Origin: Gammaproteobacteria bacterium
GTDB lineage: Bacteria; Pseudomonadota; Gammaproteobacteria; UBA6429; Thiohalophilaceae
Direction of reading: 5' to 3'
Length of the DNA: 7,275 nucleotides
Assembly: GCA_029882235.1 (NCBI GenBank)
Contig: JAOULB010000102.1
Span: forward strand, 1-7,275
Each line of letters begins with the position of its first letter. The stretch's first letter is position 1. Both the position numbers and the translations under genes were made by a program. Under the pieces are notes generated by a model. That model was not told the DNA's origin. It searched no databases and was given only the letters and a program-made list of their open reading frames with translations. Shown here piece by piece: positions 6,324-7,275 of this stretch.

Positions 6324-6752
6324 TCAGGCGGTGGCCTTGACCTTATGCTTGGATCGCATGGTATAGGGCTTGAGTGATTCAGGGAGTGTAATATGTTCAC
6401 CAATCATAACCACGACCTTGTTCACTTCATCATTAATAATTTCATGCAGCTGATTCACAATGGTCTGTTGTTCAAGGGCAGGGTGAAAATCACTGAGAAT
6501 ATAAATGCCAAAATGCCGTGCCTCAAGGATATGGGTAAGCAATTCTGAAGGAAGCTTGGTTCTTGGAATCTCGATATGTGCAGCGCCAATGCGGGTCAGG
6601 CCATGGTCTGGTTTGGAAAGGTAATAGGCTTTATTGCTAAAACGGCTGAGTTGGCCGATTAATTCTTCAACGCGCTGGGGGTCATAGGTTTCGATGGTGA
6701 TGAGCCGGTATTGCGCATCAAACATTTTGTCCAGTTGATCGAGATAATTCAT
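6324..6752 (-). CDS. Small protein resembling the N-terminal domain of Ycf46-like AAA+ ATPases, without the ATPase module
   Basis: The 142-aa soluble protein has no signal peptide, membrane segment or P-loop. Its pattern LDKMFDAQYRLITIETYDPQ (7-26), a middle Lys/Pro-rich part, LLTHILEARHFGIYILSDFH (71-90) followed by PAL, then VNQLHEIIN and VVVMIGEHITLPESLKPY resembles the region preceding the AAA+ core in Ycf46-like proteins: an R-x-PLI-x-I-x-T-x-EE-RV strand, an F-VL-KDFHP strand and an IIL-x-P-x-IPPELE strand. The match is from memory and is moderate. The last dozen residues are basic (RSKHKVKATA). The ATG at 6752 has GGA about ten bases upstream, with AGGA further away. A likely promoter lies at 6809-6781. 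The stop is one base from that of the convergent glycosylase gene. The function is unknown; a regulatory or binding role is a guess. Confidence 0.75.
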   Translation of the reverse strand: MNYLDQLDKMFDAQYRLITIETYDPQRVEELIGQLSRFSNKAYYLSKPDHGLTRIGAAHIEIPRTKLPSELLTHILEARHFGIYILSDFHPALEQQTIVNQLHEIINDEVNKVVVMIGEHITLPESLKPYTMRSKHKVKATA

Positions 6753-6780
6753 GGTTCTGTTCCATCCTGGGAATGCAGCG

Positions 6781-6809
6781 ATTGTAATTCAGACCACAGA
6801 AATCGTCCA
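6781..6809 (-). promoter_or_regulatory. Probable sigma-70 promoter of the 142-aa minus-strand gene
   Basis: On the minus strand TGGACG (6809-6804; 4 of 6 to TTGACA) is followed after exactly 17 bp by TACAAT (6786-6781; 5 of 6 to TATAAT). The predicted transcription start near 6774 gives a leader of about 20 nt before the ATG at 6752. Position, spacing and hexamer quality are all consistent, so the small gene is probably transcribed on its own as well as, perhaps, by read-through from the GGDEF gene. Confidence 0.5.
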
Positions 6810-6885
6810 CAGTTCTTTACTGCGGCGATGCACAATTTAAGAATGGGTTTAAAGCCCTTGATTTGATCGGGCTAGATATTTTGGT

Positions 6886-7275
6886 TCAGGGATTTTCGAC
6901 AGTCTGTAATCGCGCATCAGCATAGAAGTGAACCTGATTTCGTCCCGCCTCTTTGGCCTGATATAAAGCTGCATCGGCTTTATTGAAAAGACGCTCAGGA
7001 TTATCGCTGGTCTTCAGGGTGGCAATACCAAAACTCGCCGTCATGGCAATCTCTTGCCGATCATAAACGAAGGGATAGGACTCGATTGCACGACGCAGAC
7101 GTTCGGCAATGCGCTTGGCACCTTCGGTATCGGTACCTGAAAGGATCAAGGTGAACTCTTCTCCACCAAAGCGGAACAACATATCACTACCACGAATGGT
7201 TTCGTCTACACAGGTCACCAGTGTCTTGAGAATATAGTCACCTGCACTGTGGCCATAGGAGTCATTAATGTTTTT
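6886..7275 (-). CDS. GGDEF diguanylate cyclase (C-terminal part; gene enters from the right edge)
   Basis: The minus strand is open from the window edge to the TGA at 6888-6886, giving 129 residues of a GGDEF domain that makes cyclic di-GMP from two GTP. The visible part starts in KNINDSYGHSAGD, just after the first metal-binding Asp motif, and contains FRFGGEEF, the active GG[D/E]EF signature. RGSD lies five residues before GGEEF, the position of the RxxD inhibitory site that binds c-di-GMP. The end, ADAALYQAKEAGRNQVHFY, is typical of the family, followed by a 10-15 residue tail. A GTG at 7218 is not the real start, because the conserved domain continues upstream of it to the edge. Sensory or membrane regions would lie outside the window, so the signal is unknown. 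Confidence 0.93.
   Translation of the reverse strand, partial: KNINDSYGHSAGDYILKTLVTCVDETIRGSDMLFRFGGEEFTLILSGTDTEGAKRIAERLRRAIESYPFVYDRQEIAMTASFGIATLKTSDNPERLFNKADAALYQAKEAGRNQVHFYADARLQTVENP

Noticed and set aside
6793..6812. Direct repeat CTGTGG...CTGTGG on the minus strand
   Set aside because: There are only two six-base copies, one overlapping the proposed -35 box; this is too little to call an operator or repeat element.
6845..6873. Stem AGCCC/GGGCT with an 11-nt loop downstream of the GGDEF gene as an intrinsic terminator
   Set aside because: The stem is only five pairs and the bases after it on the minus strand read TTAAACCC, which is not a U-run. Overlapping GGGTTTAAAGCCC symmetry gives a competing fold.

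Overview
The window looks like a conserved housekeeping segment of a gammaproteobacterial chromosome. The evidence is the yciB | rnm-yciO divergent pair, whose proteins closely resemble the E. coli YciB, YciV/Rnm and YciO families, followed by trpS-scpA-scpB-rluB. ScpA and ScpB indicate an SMC-ScpAB condensin rather than the MukBEF system of enterobacteria, so this is a gammaproteobacterium outside that group. Base composition is close to 50% GC by eye. I saw no insertion sequences, phage genes, CRISPR repeats or tRNA/rRNA genes, and I cannot name the species.

Layout. Positions 1-183 (minus strand) hold the first 61 codons of yciB, an inner-membrane protein, running off the left edge. A 178-bp divergent intergenic region follows. 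On the plus strand, 362-1864 carries rnm (PHP-domain 5'-3' exoribonuclease) and yciO (Sua5/YciO/YrdC family), 21 bp apart. A 154-bp gap holds a perfect TATAAT -10 box and an A/T-rich leader. It precedes the tightly packed run trpS (TTG start), scpA, scpB, rluB and a MagIII-like endonuclease III family glycosylase (2019-6322), which is probably one operon. On the minus strand, a 142-aa gene (6752-6324) converges on the glycosylase gene with one base between the stop codons. The 3' part of a GGDEF diguanylate cyclase gene (7275-6886) runs in from the right edge.

Functions. The plus-strand genes cover RNA metabolism and translation (Rnm in rRNA 5' maturation, TrpRS in tRNA charging, RluB in 23S pseudouridylation, YciO in a family linked to tRNA modification), chromosome organisation (ScpA/ScpB) and base-excision repair. 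The minus-strand genes at the right are accessory: a c-di-GMP synthase with an apparently intact inhibitory site, and a small protein resembling the N-terminal region of Ycf46-like AAA+ ATPases but without an ATPase module.

I found no clear new multi-gene system. The best candidates for a closer look are the stand-alone Ycf46-N-like protein, the glycosylase lacking the endonuclease III lysine, and the trpS leader, which has a possible upstream ORF overlapping the trpS start and a small hairpin over its ribosome binding site.
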